Below, piece after piece: positions 49,234 through 57,971 of a DNA stretch of 64,000 nucleotides. Both the position numbers and the translations under genes were made by a program. The notes beneath the pieces were generated by a model that worked only from the letters and a program-made list of their open reading frames with translations, had not been told where the DNA came from and made no database searches. Positions within the stretch are counted from its first letter, which is position 1. Each line of letters begins with the position of its first letter. The stretch comes from JANQMY01 sp965227095 (GTDB lineage Bacteria; Pseudomonadota; Alphaproteobacteria; JANQMY01), in assembly GCA_965227095.1 (NCBI GenBank), contig CBDDFL010000001.1, positions 3,119,898-3,183,897 of the forward strand, written 5' to 3'.

Positions 49234-49270
49234 TAAAAATTCATATAAAACATGAATTTTTATATTTCAA
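49234..49270 (-). promoter_or_regulatory. Promoter and palindromic operator of the DUF2975-XRE operon
   Basis: On the minus strand TTGAAA (49270-49265), 17 bases and TATATG form a promoter. A perfect inverted repeat, TAAAAATTCAT-N7-ATGAATTTTTA (49234-49262), overlaps the spacer and the -10. Repression by the XRE protein of its own operon is the simplest reading. Confidence 0.7.
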
Positions 49271-49288
49271 GGGTGAATTCTAAAGACG

Positions 49289-50797
49289 TTACTCTTTTAC
49301 GACATCGGCCCAGGGTTCGCGGTCTTCTTCGCCGCCAAAGAAATCCGGGTCCCAGAACACCGCACTTATCGGCGGATTGACAACCTCCCCCCTTGGCAAG
49401 GTGTCGATTTGGGTCGTCAACTCGGCAACGAGATCTGGATGATCCGCGGCGACGTCGTTCTGCTCCGTCGGATCTGAGGCAAGGTCATACAATTCCACCC
49501 GTCCTTCCAACGCCAAGAGTTTCCAATCGCCGCGGTAATAAGCCTGCTGATCAAAGAACCCACTAACGTGGAAATCAGGGGGGGCCGTTTCCGCATCATG
49601 GGCGATCACGTCCCAGCGGCTGGCACCATCAATGGTGTCGCCCAAATCAATCGGTAATTCAGCAGCGTCGACCAATGTGGGAAAAATGTCTTGTGCTGTA
49701 ATGCGCCCGCGAACTTGCTTCTGCGGAAGCCCGGCTGGCCAATGTATAAAGGACGGCACACGAACACCGCCTTCGTAAACCGAAGACTTGCCGTCTCTAA
49801 ACGGTGTGTTATCGCTGCCGCCTTCTTCAATATTGACGCGCGCGAATTCAAACATCCGTATGGGAATAGGCGTTCCCAGCCAATACTTCATCGTATCCAC
49901 CCACGAGAATGGGCCGCTTTCATACTTTTTCGGGATAAGTCCACCATTGTCACTCATGAACCAGATAAGTGTGTTCTCAAGCATCCCCTCCTCTTCGAGG
50001 GTCGCAACAACGCGGCCAATGCCCTGGTCTACTTCGTCGACCATGGCCGCGTGAATTCGGCGGATTTCATTCTCGACAGTTTGGTAGGACTGGATGGTCT
50101 CATCCGGCGCTTCATTGGGCAAATGCGGCGCGTTGTAGCTGAGATAGAGGAACAGCGGACTGGACGCGTCCCGTTCCTTGATCACCCGCACAGCTTCATC
50201 GGTGAGCAGGTGCGTTGTGTATCCGTCGGTTCGCAACGTCTCGCCATTCCGCTGCCAGTCATATCCACCGCCATGCACATGGTCCCAGTGCCCCACACCG
50301 CCGGTCAAATTACCGTAGAAGTGGTCAAAGCCGCGCGACGTTGGCTGCATGGCCCGCGTGGCATGACCTAAATGCCATTTACCCACCAGCGCGGTCTGAT
50401 AGCCTGCATCCTTCAGGTGTGCTGGCAGCAATTTCTCCGACAAAGGCAGACTCTTTGTTGAAATTTTTGCTAGGGGCATCATCACCCCTAACCGGGTGGG
50501 CGATTTCGCGGTCATCAATGCGGTGCGCGTGGGACTGCAAGACGGGTGTGCGTAAAACTGCGTCAGCTCAACGCCTTCAGACGCCAAGCGATCGATATTG
50601 GGGGTGCGGATCTCACTGCCGTGATAGCCCACATCCCGATATCCCATGTCATCAATCAGTATGATGAGGATATGTGGTTTCGCGTCCGACGCATCCACAG
50701 CATCGGCAACGCTTTCCTGGGCATCTTGGGCGGCAACTGCGCCCATCCCCATGACACTAACGACGAAAGAAAAAAGCAACCTAGCAACTAGCCGCAT
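49289..50797 (-). CDS. Exported sulfatase
   Basis: This 502-residue arylsulfatase-type enzyme has a signal peptide, MRLVARLLFSFVVSVMGMGA, and the modification motif CSPTR with C87, which must be converted to formylglycine. The metal site is ILIDDMGYRDVG (D49, D50), with GKWHLGH, the Asp-Asn pair WFMSDNGG, and a C-terminal domain WKLLALEGRVELYDLASDP. The leader starts at 50797, not 17 codons upstream. No formylglycine-generating enzyme is nearby. Substrate unknown; candidates are sulphated glycans or aryl sulphates. It is leftward after der with a 65-bp gap. Confidence 0.93.
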   Translation of the reverse strand: MRLVARLLFSFVVSVMGMGAVAAQDAQESVADAVDASDAKPHILIILIDDMGYRDVGYHGSEIRTPNIDRLASEGVELTQFYAHPSCSPTRTALMTAKSPTRLGVMMPLAKISTKSLPLSEKLLPAHLKDAGYQTALVGKWHLGHATRAMQPTSRGFDHFYGNLTGGVGHWDHVHGGGYDWQRNGETLRTDGYTTHLLTDEAVRVIKERDASSPLFLYLSYNAPHLPNEAPDETIQSYQTVENEIRRIHAAMVDEVDQGIGRVVATLEEEGMLENTLIWFMSDNGGLIPKKYESGPFSWVDTMKYWLGTPIPIRMFEFARVNIEEGGSDNTPFRDGKSSVYEGGVRVPSFIHWPAGLPQKQVRGRITAQDIFPTLVDAAELPIDLGDTIDGASRWDVIAHDAETAPPDFHVSGFFDQQAYYRGDWKLLALEGRVELYDLASDPTEQNDVAADHPDLVAELTTQIDTLPRGEVVNPPISAVFWDPDFFGGEEDREPWADVVKE

Positions 50798-50862
50798 TTG
50801 AGCCCCCCAATTTTTGCCAAGGCTACACCAAGACGGCACCATCACCAAAGCAAAGGCGGTAC

Positions 50863-52209
50863 CTACTTCTTTTTGTCTTTTTTTGCATAGGGGTTTTCGC
50901 CCTTTCGCATGAGCAATCGGATGGGTGCACCTTCAAACCCAAAGGTGTCCCGAAGGCCGTTGATCAAATACCGGGTATAGGCGGCGGGCAATGCCGAGGG
51001 GCGGCTGACAAAAACCACAAAAGTTGGCGGACGCGCTTTAGTCTGTGTCATGTATCGGATTTTGATACGGCGCCCACTCACCGCGGGTGGCGGATGGCGT
51101 TCGATGGCTTCCAACAGCCACTGGTTCAGCGCCGATGTGCTGATACGTTTGTTCCAGACCTCATAAGCGGACTTAACAGCGGGCAAGATTTTTTGAACGC
51201 TTTCACCGGTGAGCCCCGACAACAGGACGTAACGCACACCGGACAGCTGGGGCAAATCACTTTCGATCCGTTTGCGCAACGCCTTGGCCATCCCGTCGCG
51301 CTCGTCCACCAGATCCCATTTGTTGATCGCGATCACGACGGCCCGCCCTTCCCGGGCGATCATATCGGCGATCTGCAGGTCCTGTTTCTCGAGCGGGTGC
51401 TCGGCATCCAAGACCAACACGGTCACGTCCGAAAAACGAATAGCGCGTAACGTATCCGCCACGGACAGCCGTTCCAACTTTTTGACGACCTTCGACTTTT
51501 TTCGCATGCCCGCCGTGTCGAACAATCGATAGCGGTCGCCGCCATAGGCCCATTCAACACTGATCGCGTCGCGCGTGATGCCCGCTTCAGGGCCGGTCAG
51601 CAGTCGGTCTTGACCGATAAGCTTGTTGATGAGCGTCGACTTTCCCACATTCGGGCGGCCCACAATGGCCACATGAATGGGGCGGTCCGCGTCCTCTTCT
51701 TCGGACGTTTCGGATTGTCGTTCAAAGGGTAGAAGCGCCTCGTACAGGTCCGCCATGCCCTCCCCATGCGCCGCGGAAATGGGAATGGGATCGCCAAGGC
51801 CAAGTTGAAATGCTTCGTACACGCCTGACTCGGCGGCGTTGCCCTCACATTTGTTGGCCACCAGAATGACACTGCCGGCCGACCGGCGCAGCATGTCCGC
51901 CCATTGGGAATCGGTGGGGGTGATTCCGGCCCGCGCGTCTACAAGGAAGAGGCACACATCGGCCATTTCCACAGCCAATTGGGTTTGGGTTTGAATGCGC
52001 GCATCCAAACTGTCGCCCGCGGCTTCTTCAAACCCAGCGGTATCGATAATCGTGAAGGTGAGATCGCCAATTTGGCCTTCGCCGTCGCGGCGGTCGCGCG
52101 TTACCCCCGGCAAGTCGTCCACAAGCGCAAGCTTCTGGCCGACCAAACGGTTAAAGAGTGTGGACTTCCCCACATTTGGGCGGCCCACAATGGCAACTGT
52201 AAAAGACAT
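50863..52209 (-). CDS. der: Ribosome biogenesis GTPase Der
   Basis: Der (EngA) has two tandem GTPase domains and acts in 50S subunit assembly. The 448-residue protein shows the first P-loop GRPNVGKSTLFNRL near residue 8, DTAGF switch II, then the second GRPNVGKSTLINKL near 185 with DTAGMRKKSKV, each with NK[CW]D-type specificity motifs (VANKCE, AINKWDLVDE). The KH-like C-domain has VLLSGLTGES... and a Lys-rich end. The ATG at 52209 is used; a GTG two codons upstream is possible. It is the downstream gene of bamB. Confidence 0.97.
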   Translation of the reverse strand: MSFTVAIVGRPNVGKSTLFNRLVGQKLALVDDLPGVTRDRRDGEGQIGDLTFTIIDTAGFEEAAGDSLDARIQTQTQLAVEMADVCLFLVDARAGITPTDSQWADMLRRSAGSVILVANKCEGNAAESGVYEAFQLGLGDPIPISAAHGEGMADLYEALLPFERQSETSEEEDADRPIHVAIVGRPNVGKSTLINKLIGQDRLLTGPEAGITRDAISVEWAYGGDRYRLFDTAGMRKKSKVVKKLERLSVADTLRAIRFSDVTVLVLDAEHPLEKQDLQIADMIAREGRAVVIAINKWDLVDERDGMAKALRKRIESDLPQLSGVRYVLLSGLTGESVQKILPAVKSAYEVWNKRISTSALNQWLLEAIERHPPPAVSGRRIKIRYMTQTKARPPTFVVFVSRPSALPAAYTRYLINGLRDTFGFEGAPIRLLMRKGENPYAKKDKKK

Positions 52210-52233
52210 GCGCACACTGTTTCACGCCAATCC

Positions 52234-53607
52234 TCACCGCATCGCGATCAGATCGGCTTTGTCCGTCAAAATGTAAAGCGTTCCATTCGCCACCACGGGT
52301 GGAATGAAGGTGCCGGTCGGAATGGTGATGCCACCTGTCACACCCCCCACATAGGGTGAGATGGAGACAGCATATCCGTCAGACGACAGAACAATCAGAC
52401 GGTCCCCTGCCAAAACAGGCCCCGCCCATTCAATCGGTTCTTTTTTCTTCTTTTCATTCCGGTAACGCGGCAGCTCAGTGATCCAACGGATACGGCCATC
52501 GCGCCGCGAAATGCACAACACCTGTGATTCAAGCGTCACCACAAAAATGAAATCACCGGCAACCCACGGGGTTTGAACACCCCCAATATCCCGCGTCCAG
52601 ACCCGTTGCCCGGTACGTGCATCGATGGAGACCATACGGCCGGAGTGACTAATGGCCACGACCCGGCCCCGGTCAATCACGGGGCGGCCTGCAATGTCGT
52701 TGAGTGCGGTCAAGGCCGTTAGATTGCCCGTTCGCGTCAGTGAATCCGTCCACGCCGTTTGACCGTTCTGGACACGCAAGGCGTAAATTTCACCGGAGGT
52801 GTAGGGCACAATCGCAATCTCGCCAGAGATCGCGGGGCTCGCGCTGCCTAACAGCCCGGCCGTTTCCGAAATGCCTTGATGATCCCACAACACGCGGCCG
52901 TCAGATTGTGCCAATACCTGTAACTGATTGTCCGTGGTGGCGACGAACACACGGCCACCATCCGCTGTGGGCGATGCACGGAACGGCACGGCGAATTGCT
53001 TCACCCAAAGTTCCTCGCCGGTTGCGGCATCCAAGGCATGAATGCGGCCAAAGCCCGTGGACACAAACACGCGCCCACTCTCGTAAGCCACACCCCCGCC
53101 AAAACCTGTCTGCGCCCGTTGTTTGCGCGGCGTCAATTCCACCCGCCAAAGCCGCGCGCCGGTTTCCGCGTCAAACGCGGCGGCCCGGGCCCGGGCGTCG
53201 AGCGCGAAAACCCGGCCATCGGCCACAACGGGTGTCGCTGTCAATCGTGTATTGCCGCCGGAACCCGTTCCGATACGCGTGCGCCACAAACGGCGCGGCG
53301 CTTCCCCCAGCGCCAAATGATGCATGGCATGGCTTGAATAGCCGCCGGGCTGGGGCCACTCAGCATTTACATAAGGCTGTGGTAAGCGGACCTGCAAATC
53401 AGCAATCCGAGGGTCCGCTTCCAATTGTTGTTCCAAGGACAAAACAGAAATGCGCTCGCCGGGCAATATCGTCTTGTTCGAGCTGCGGCCGGGGAACAGA
53501 TCGGTGACCGTTTCGCATCCGGCCAGGATCATGGCGGCCCCCACAAAGACCGACACCAGGGTCAAACGCCTCGGACGCAACACGACAGTTGATTGGCTGT
53601 TACTCAT
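52234..53607 (-). CDS. bamB: Outer-membrane assembly factor BamB
   Basis: BamB is the lipoprotein beta-propeller of the BAM complex that aids beta-barrel insertion. The 457-residue product has an N-terminal hydrophobic stretch and lipobox around MILAGCETV, then repeated PQQ-like blades: RVFALDARARAAAFDAETGARLWRVEL, GRIHALDAATGEELWVKQF, GRIRWITELPRY (as segments). The C-terminus is complete. It follows yfgM with a one-base overlap and precedes der, the usual order. Confidence 0.93.
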   Translation of the reverse strand: MSNSQSTVVLRPRRLTLVSVFVGAAMILAGCETVTDLFPGRSSNKTILPGERISVLSLEQQLEADPRIADLQVRLPQPYVNAEWPQPGGYSSHAMHHLALGEAPRRLWRTRIGTGSGGNTRLTATPVVADGRVFALDARARAAAFDAETGARLWRVELTPRKQRAQTGFGGGVAYESGRVFVSTGFGRIHALDAATGEELWVKQFAVPFRASPTADGGRVFVATTDNQLQVLAQSDGRVLWDHQGISETAGLLGSASPAISGEIAIVPYTSGEIYALRVQNGQTAWTDSLTRTGNLTALTALNDIAGRPVIDRGRVVAISHSGRMVSIDARTGQRVWTRDIGGVQTPWVAGDFIFVVTLESQVLCISRRDGRIRWITELPRYRNEKKKKEPIEWAGPVLAGDRLIVLSSDGYAVSISPYVGGVTGGITIPTGTFIPPVVANGTLYILTDKADLIAMR

Positions 53608-54341
53608 TACTCACTTGCTCCACTTTCCGAGGTGTTATCCGCTGGTCCGTCAATACTGACCGGAGGGCTGCTCAATTCTTTTTTCGGGGCATCCAGCAAT
53701 ATCAGCATTTCGGTTGCCCGTGTCCGTATGCTGATGGGTGTTTCAGGATCATCCGCGAGGCGTTGAAAACTCTGAATGGCCCGCGCGTTATCATTATGTT
53801 TGTACGCGGCGTACCCCAAAATTTCGAGGGCAGAAAAACGCCAAGGTGTCTGCGATTCCGCCAATGAGACAACGCGATCGCGAATATCGGCATAGGGGGC
53901 CGTTTCCGCCAGTAGAACAGCGGCTTTAATTTCCGCCAATCGCCGGAAAGAGGAATCAACGGCAGGGTCCGCGGCGATCTCGTCGAACAGCACGATCGCT
54001 TCATCAATCTTGCCTTGATCGCCCAATATGCCGGCCCGGCGAAAGGTTGCCAGCGACTGATACCCAAGAGAGCCGCTTTCAGCCAAGGCCGTAAAAGCAC
54101 TCAGTGCCTTTTCCTGCTGGTCACCGCGGTCAAGCTCCGACGCCTCAATATATTGGCGCGCATAGTCCATGCGCTGAGAGGTCTGGTAGCCCTGCCAAAG
54201 CTGATAGCCGGCCGTCCCGCCGACAATAAGCACAACGGCGGCAATGATCGTCGAGCCCCATTGGTCCCAGATTTTTTTATAATTGTCCTGGCGAAGATCT
54301 TCTTCGACCTCGCGGAAAATGTCGCTCAATCTAAACTCCAA
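53607..54341 (-). CDS. yfgM: YfgM-like TPR protein
   Basis: A 244-residue inner-membrane protein with an N-terminal cytoplasmic tip, one membrane helix (about 29-49, WGSTIIAAVVLIVGGTAGYQL) and a periplasmic TPR-like region (SLGYQSLATFRRAGILGDQGKIDEAIVLFDEIA). YfgM is an ancillary partner of SecYEG and PpiD. It is the first gene of the leftward yfgM-bamB-der block, sharing one base with the bamB start. Confidence 0.88.
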   Translation of the reverse strand: MEFRLSDIFREVEEDLRQDNYKKIWDQWGSTIIAAVVLIVGGTAGYQLWQGYQTSQRMDYARQYIEASELDRGDQQEKALSAFTALAESGSLGYQSLATFRRAGILGDQGKIDEAIVLFDEIAADPAVDSSFRRLAEIKAAVLLAETAPYADIRDRVVSLAESQTPWRFSALEILGYAAYKHNDNARAIQSFQRLADDPETPISIRTRATEMLILLDAPKKELSSPPVSIDGPADNTSESGASE

Positions 54342-54560
54342 GCGTTCTTGACGGTGGATTGTCGTGTGGGGTTTTTGTCGTTCTTCTCATGACCCAAAAA
54401 TGTGCGCGTAAATTACATGGCACGGGTCAACATCGCAAATGGCTTGGGCCAATTACGGGAGAGTTTTCATAGAAGGGACAAAATAGGTCTATTCCCGCCC
54501 CGCCCCCCTTTTTTGGGGTATTGGGGCGGTAAATGGCTGTTTCACTGCCAACCTGGCCGC

Positions 54561-54800
54561 TTAGCCGAATCGGCGGAGGCGGCCCTCGCTCTGTTGGCTG
54601 GTATATGCCGCCAACAAGCGGATATCCTTGTCCGTGATCCCATCGCGCGTCATCATGATCCGCACAACATCGGAATTGAGCAACGCATCGAGCGATAATT
54701 CATCGAAAAGATCCGCATCGGACAACTCAGCTGCGCTCACAGCGTCTTGTCCGTACGCCCCCGGCTTCTTTTCCCCCCTGCGCTTCAGAAATCCAAGCAT
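54561..54800 (-). CDS. Small conserved-looking protein of unknown function
   Basis: This 79-residue protein starts MLGFLKRRGEKKPG after GGAGGAG and has an acidic helical middle with SAAELSDADLFDELSLDALL and an ending TSQQSEGRLRRFG. It has no recognised family. The 219-bp gap to yfgM carries GC-rich inverted repeats (CCCCGCCCC and GGGGCGG) but no gene. Confidence 0.6.
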   Translation of the reverse strand: MLGFLKRRGEKKPGAYGQDAVSAAELSDADLFDELSLDALLNSDVVRIMMTRDGITDKDIRLLAAYTSQQSEGRLRRFG

Positions 54801-54906
54801 CGGCTCCTCCACAGGTTCAGAAGTCGTTCAATTGGTTAACGCAGGATAGCACAAATTCGTAAGAAATCCTCAACGGAAAGGATCAAGTTTTAACGACAGC
54901 GCGCGA
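54801..54906. other. Gap before the attachment site
   Basis: No gene is supported. The base composition falls from GC-rich on the left to AT-rich on the right of the guaA-like 3' end, consistent with the start of acquired DNA. Confidence 0.4.
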
Positions 54907-54925
54907 TTATTCCCACTCGATGATG
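54907..54925 (-). mobile_element. Probable attachment site: copy of the guaA 3' end
   Basis: On the minus strand this reads CATCATCGAGTGGGAATAA, encoding IIEWE-stop. GMP synthase genes end in this way (IEWE-stop), and the 3' end of guaA is a known integration target of genomic islands. Here the short segment has no guaA gene attached. The likely meaning is a duplicated att repeat left by an element inserted at guaA, with the intact guaA on the far side. The DNA to its right (54.9-64.0 kb) is the candidate element. Confidence 0.65.
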
Positions 54926-55130
54926 AACAATCTGAAATACCAATTATAAATCAACGATTTAAAAATTCTGTGGATATTTTTTACCGTCAGAAAAACCGAC
55001 AAAGTCAATTCGTAGGGTGATTGAATGATCCTCAGCGTAAATCTTACTGCAGTTGACAAGATTCCGATGAAGGCGTCCAGCCTAACGCAACATTCGTATT
55101 CAAATAATGTACTGACCGACGATCCAACAC
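54926..55130. other. AT-rich non-coding stretch inside the candidate element
   Basis: No gene supported. Strikingly AT-rich compared with the left neighbours. Together with 54801-54925 it forms a 330-bp gap containing only the att-like site. Confidence 0.45.
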
Positions 55131-55865
55131 TCAATGTAACGTCCTTGGCGGCAACATCTGATCGCGTGCAAACTTGAATGCACAATGCCAAAGCGCTGTC
55201 GTCTTGTATGTACCCTCAGAAAGCCACTGACGCTCATCCTTGTTGACCTCTTCCAAGAGACCAAGCCAGCTTAACGGCCTTAGGACCTGCCCCCAGAGCA
55301 TACCAGGGACCAGGTCGTAGGAATCGTCAGAAGCGGGTGGCCCATATAGGATTTCTCTCAATTGCCCGCTGGTTACACCGCCTGTCCCTTCAATGTTCAG
55401 CACACCAAGAACCACATGCCAGTTTCCAAGGAGCGGCTCCGGTATACGCGATGACGCTGCATGGTCTATTTCAAAAAGGTAAAACGGGGCGATTAGGCTG
55501 AACAGGTCACCTGGACTATGCGCTAGCTCCCTACCCTTCTTGGTCAAACGACATTCAAGCTTGTAATGCCGTATGAGTTTCAGTTTCAAAAGCACGAAGT
55601 GAAGCGCTTCAAGCGGCGGAAAGTCATATTCGTTCAGGACTTTGTTAACCTTGAAGAGCTCTTCCGCCTTCATACCGGGCCAGTCGAACTCGGCTGCAGC
55701 CCAATGAACGAACTTTCGCCGAAAGGTTTTGCCCTTGGTCAAGCCTATTGCACTGCTATCGATGAGGTAGGTTAGAACCTTCCCCGCAGCGGCGATCATG
55801 GGTGCGCTAAGCAGCGCAGGCTCATCATTGCGCACTTGGTTCAGTTCAATCATTCGTAGCGACAT
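55131..55865 (-). CDS. Hypothetical protein (possible winged-helix regulator)
   Basis: A 244-residue protein of unknown family. It is largely helical, with alternating basic stretches (KTFRRKFVHWAAAEFDW, LIRHYKLECRLTKKGRELAHSP). The segment LECRLTKKGRELA resembles the wing and helix of winged-helix or MarR-like domains, and a second such unit seems to follow (VTSGQLREIL...). No membrane segment or signal is present. It stands alone at the left end of the candidate element, with about 430 bp of non-coding DNA on its upstream side, and its codon use is less GC-rich than that of der or bamB. Confidence 0.6.
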   Translation of the reverse strand: MSLRMIELNQVRNDEPALLSAPMIAAAGKVLTYLIDSSAIGLTKGKTFRRKFVHWAAAEFDWPGMKAEELFKVNKVLNEYDFPPLEALHFVLLKLKLIRHYKLECRLTKKGRELAHSPGDLFSLIAPFYLFEIDHAASSRIPEPLLGNWHVVLGVLNIEGTGGVTSGQLREILYGPPASDDSYDLVPGMLWGQVLRPLSWLGLLEEVNKDERQWLSEGTYKTTALWHCAFKFARDQMLPPRTLH

Positions 55866-56295
55866 CCTTCGATAAAAGGTTTTTGACCCCTATATCGCGG
55901 GTGCTGTGTATCGGCTACGATTACAAAGCTTGGTTCGAGCCACCAAAGATGCGTCGAACCTGACAGCACAATAAGAGAAAAGCATTTTGTGCTTATTTTT
56001 CAGGACTTTAGATCAAGAAGGCTGGCGCGAGTGACGTGCCACATTCCATATTTTTTATCCATATTTTTCAATCACTTACGGGAAGTGTAATCGATTCTTG
56101 GTCCTCAGCTCGGTCTGATTTTGGTCCACAGTTTTGTAGACCGCTTGAGTTCGACGCCGCTCACCGGCACCGATAGCCATAGTTAACGCGGATTGTACTC
56201 CCTGCCAAATCAAGCTTGATCTATAGAACTAGATTTCACCGCTAACTACAATGCACAGAGCGCCGAAACTCAACACATCATACTAAAGTCAACAC
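55866..56295. other. Gene-free region between the unknown gene and the catabolic operon
   Basis: About 430 bp without a coding signal. It is AT-rich. A short hairpin, AAGCA-TTTTG-TGCTT followed by ATTTTT (55980-55999), could be a weak rightward terminator. No tRNA or repeat family member is seen. Confidence 0.4.
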
Positions 56296-57918
56296 CTAGC
56301 GCTCGACCGATATCCGCATCATGCCCAGCAATCCTCCAAGAACGATATCGCCGCCCGGCAGGAGGTGAATGACAGAGTAAGCGCCATTGTAAATGTGGCT
56401 ATCACCAAGGCGAAGCCGTGTAACGGCTTCACCCGTCTCCCAATCAAGACCTGTGACCTCCCATTTTCCGTCTACGAAACCATTGACATAGACCTGTTGG
56501 GCGCCGCCAGAAATCATGGGGACGGTTGATGGGCTCGATACAGTGGGATTTGCCCAGGCACGCACCCAGCGGTCAGCTTCAACGTCCCATTCAAACTTTT
56601 CAGCACCCGTCGGTCCTTTGCGTAGTCTACCAGACATGACAACATTCTCCAGCATTGTTGGCAATGGCGATGGCAATGTGTTGTTTACCACCAAGGCACC
56701 GTAGCCATATACCGCAACGGATTGCTCAGACTGGGCGCGCTCAAGGTCAGACTTTCCGAAACTAACCTGAATCTGGTCGGCAATTCGACGCGATTTGGTC
56801 CCTGGCTTCTGGACGAAATCCTCTGGAATATCGTCGCGCCAGAAGGCGACGACATTCATAATCAACTCTCCGTCCGTGATGACAACAAGTTTGTCTTCCT
56901 CGTCTCCGAAGCCCATAAGTGAGGGCGTAGAGCCTGATCCGTTGCCGAGACTCACGCCGCCAAGTTTGCCGGTGAAGGAATCGTATTCTGATGACCACGC
57001 GCCATACCCTCTAGAGTGAAGTGTTTCCCCGTCCCAAACCAGTTTATGGAGCCTCCTATTTGAGAGAACATAAATGCCACCACCCTCATCAATGGCGATC
57101 GAGTTCGTAACCTGCTCATCGTCAGCCAACTCATGAATGATCGGTGCCTGTTCAAAATTTCGGTCTACGATGACGACAACGCCGCCCATCGTCACCAGCG
57201 CCAGCATGCCATCATAAGTCAGATTCAATCCGAACACAGCATCAGGGTCTTCCAGTGTTGGATTGAAATATTCGCGCGGCAGCTGAAAGCGGCGCTTTTC
57301 CACCAGTGGTGACAGCGGATTGCCGGGTTCGGCATCACCATAAACGACGACATCGTTGTTGACGACAGTGTAGAAGTCACCATTGCGGTCGACGACATTA
57401 TAGATTGCTGCTCTGGCGACGACCCGCTCAACATAACGTGGATAGTTCCGATTGAGATAGCCAAGCAGTTCAGCTTCTGAGGCCGTACTATCCATTTCGA
57501 CGGCGATACGTTCAGCATCCTCGACAGACATGAAGGGTTGACCTTCCACAGGCAGAGCATTGATCAGTTGAAACTTGCCATCGCTAATCAGGATTTTGGA
57601 GATACGATTATTGTTGGCGGAGATGGCCACCTGCTCACCTGAAGGATAAGTTGGTAATTGCATAAGCGTGAGGTTCACCAACCCTGCCGGGACCCTTTGA
57701 ATACCCTCATCATCAATCTCGTGAATACCGACCGGCCCAGCAAACGGAAGGGAATCCTGTTGAGCCGGATTAAAATGCGTGGTGGCAAGCTCGCTGTCCA
57801 CCAGATTTGGGTTCATTGGAGGAAACTCCGGACCCGACGCATCAAAGACTGGGATAGTGGAGCATGCACCAAGCACGGCTACGATTGCGACTGCAGCAGC
57901 AGCGATATGAGGTTTCAT
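56296..57918 (-). CDS. Lipoprotein with beta-propeller-like repeats
   Basis: A 540-residue product with a lipoprotein signal, MKPHIAAAAVAIVAVLGAC, lipobox LGAC at C19. The mature protein has repeated short beta-strand units with Gly/Asp turns (GMLALVTMGGVVVIVDRNF, IAIDEGGGIYVLSNRRLHKLVW, NGAYSVIHLLPGGDIVLGGL), the pattern of a WD-like or NHL-like propeller. No catalytic motif is recognised. It is the last gene of the leftward operon, 53 bp after the PQQ dehydrogenase, so it may bind or deliver the same substrate. Family not named. Confidence 0.72.
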   Translation of the reverse strand: MKPHIAAAAVAIVAVLGACSTIPVFDASGPEFPPMNPNLVDSELATTHFNPAQQDSLPFAGPVGIHEIDDEGIQRVPAGLVNLTLMQLPTYPSGEQVAISANNNRISKILISDGKFQLINALPVEGQPFMSVEDAERIAVEMDSTASEAELLGYLNRNYPRYVERVVARAAIYNVVDRNGDFYTVVNNDVVVYGDAEPGNPLSPLVEKRRFQLPREYFNPTLEDPDAVFGLNLTYDGMLALVTMGGVVVIVDRNFEQAPIIHELADDEQVTNSIAIDEGGGIYVLSNRRLHKLVWDGETLHSRGYGAWSSEYDSFTGKLGGVSLGNGSGSTPSLMGFGDEEDKLVVITDGELIMNVVAFWRDDIPEDFVQKPGTKSRRIADQIQVSFGKSDLERAQSEQSVAVYGYGALVVNNTLPSPLPTMLENVVMSGRLRKGPTGAEKFEWDVEADRWVRAWANPTVSSPSTVPMISGGAQQVYVNGFVDGKWEVTGLDWETGEAVTRLRLGDSHIYNGAYSVIHLLPGGDIVLGGLLGMMRISVER

Positions 57919-57971
57919 TTGTTGTCTCCCAGAGTGACAGATTTGTACTGGTTTAGCGAATTGTCAGAATA

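Noticed and set aside
54480..54540. GC-rich inverted repeat as a terminator for the 79-residue gene
   Set aside because: Arms are imperfect and no U-tract follows on the gene's strand.
54907..55191. A 94-codon minus-strand frame ending IIEWE
   Set aside because: The upstream part has no similarity to GMP synthase and overlaps the 244-residue gene in another frame. Only the last codons match guaA, so it is treated as an att site and not a gene.
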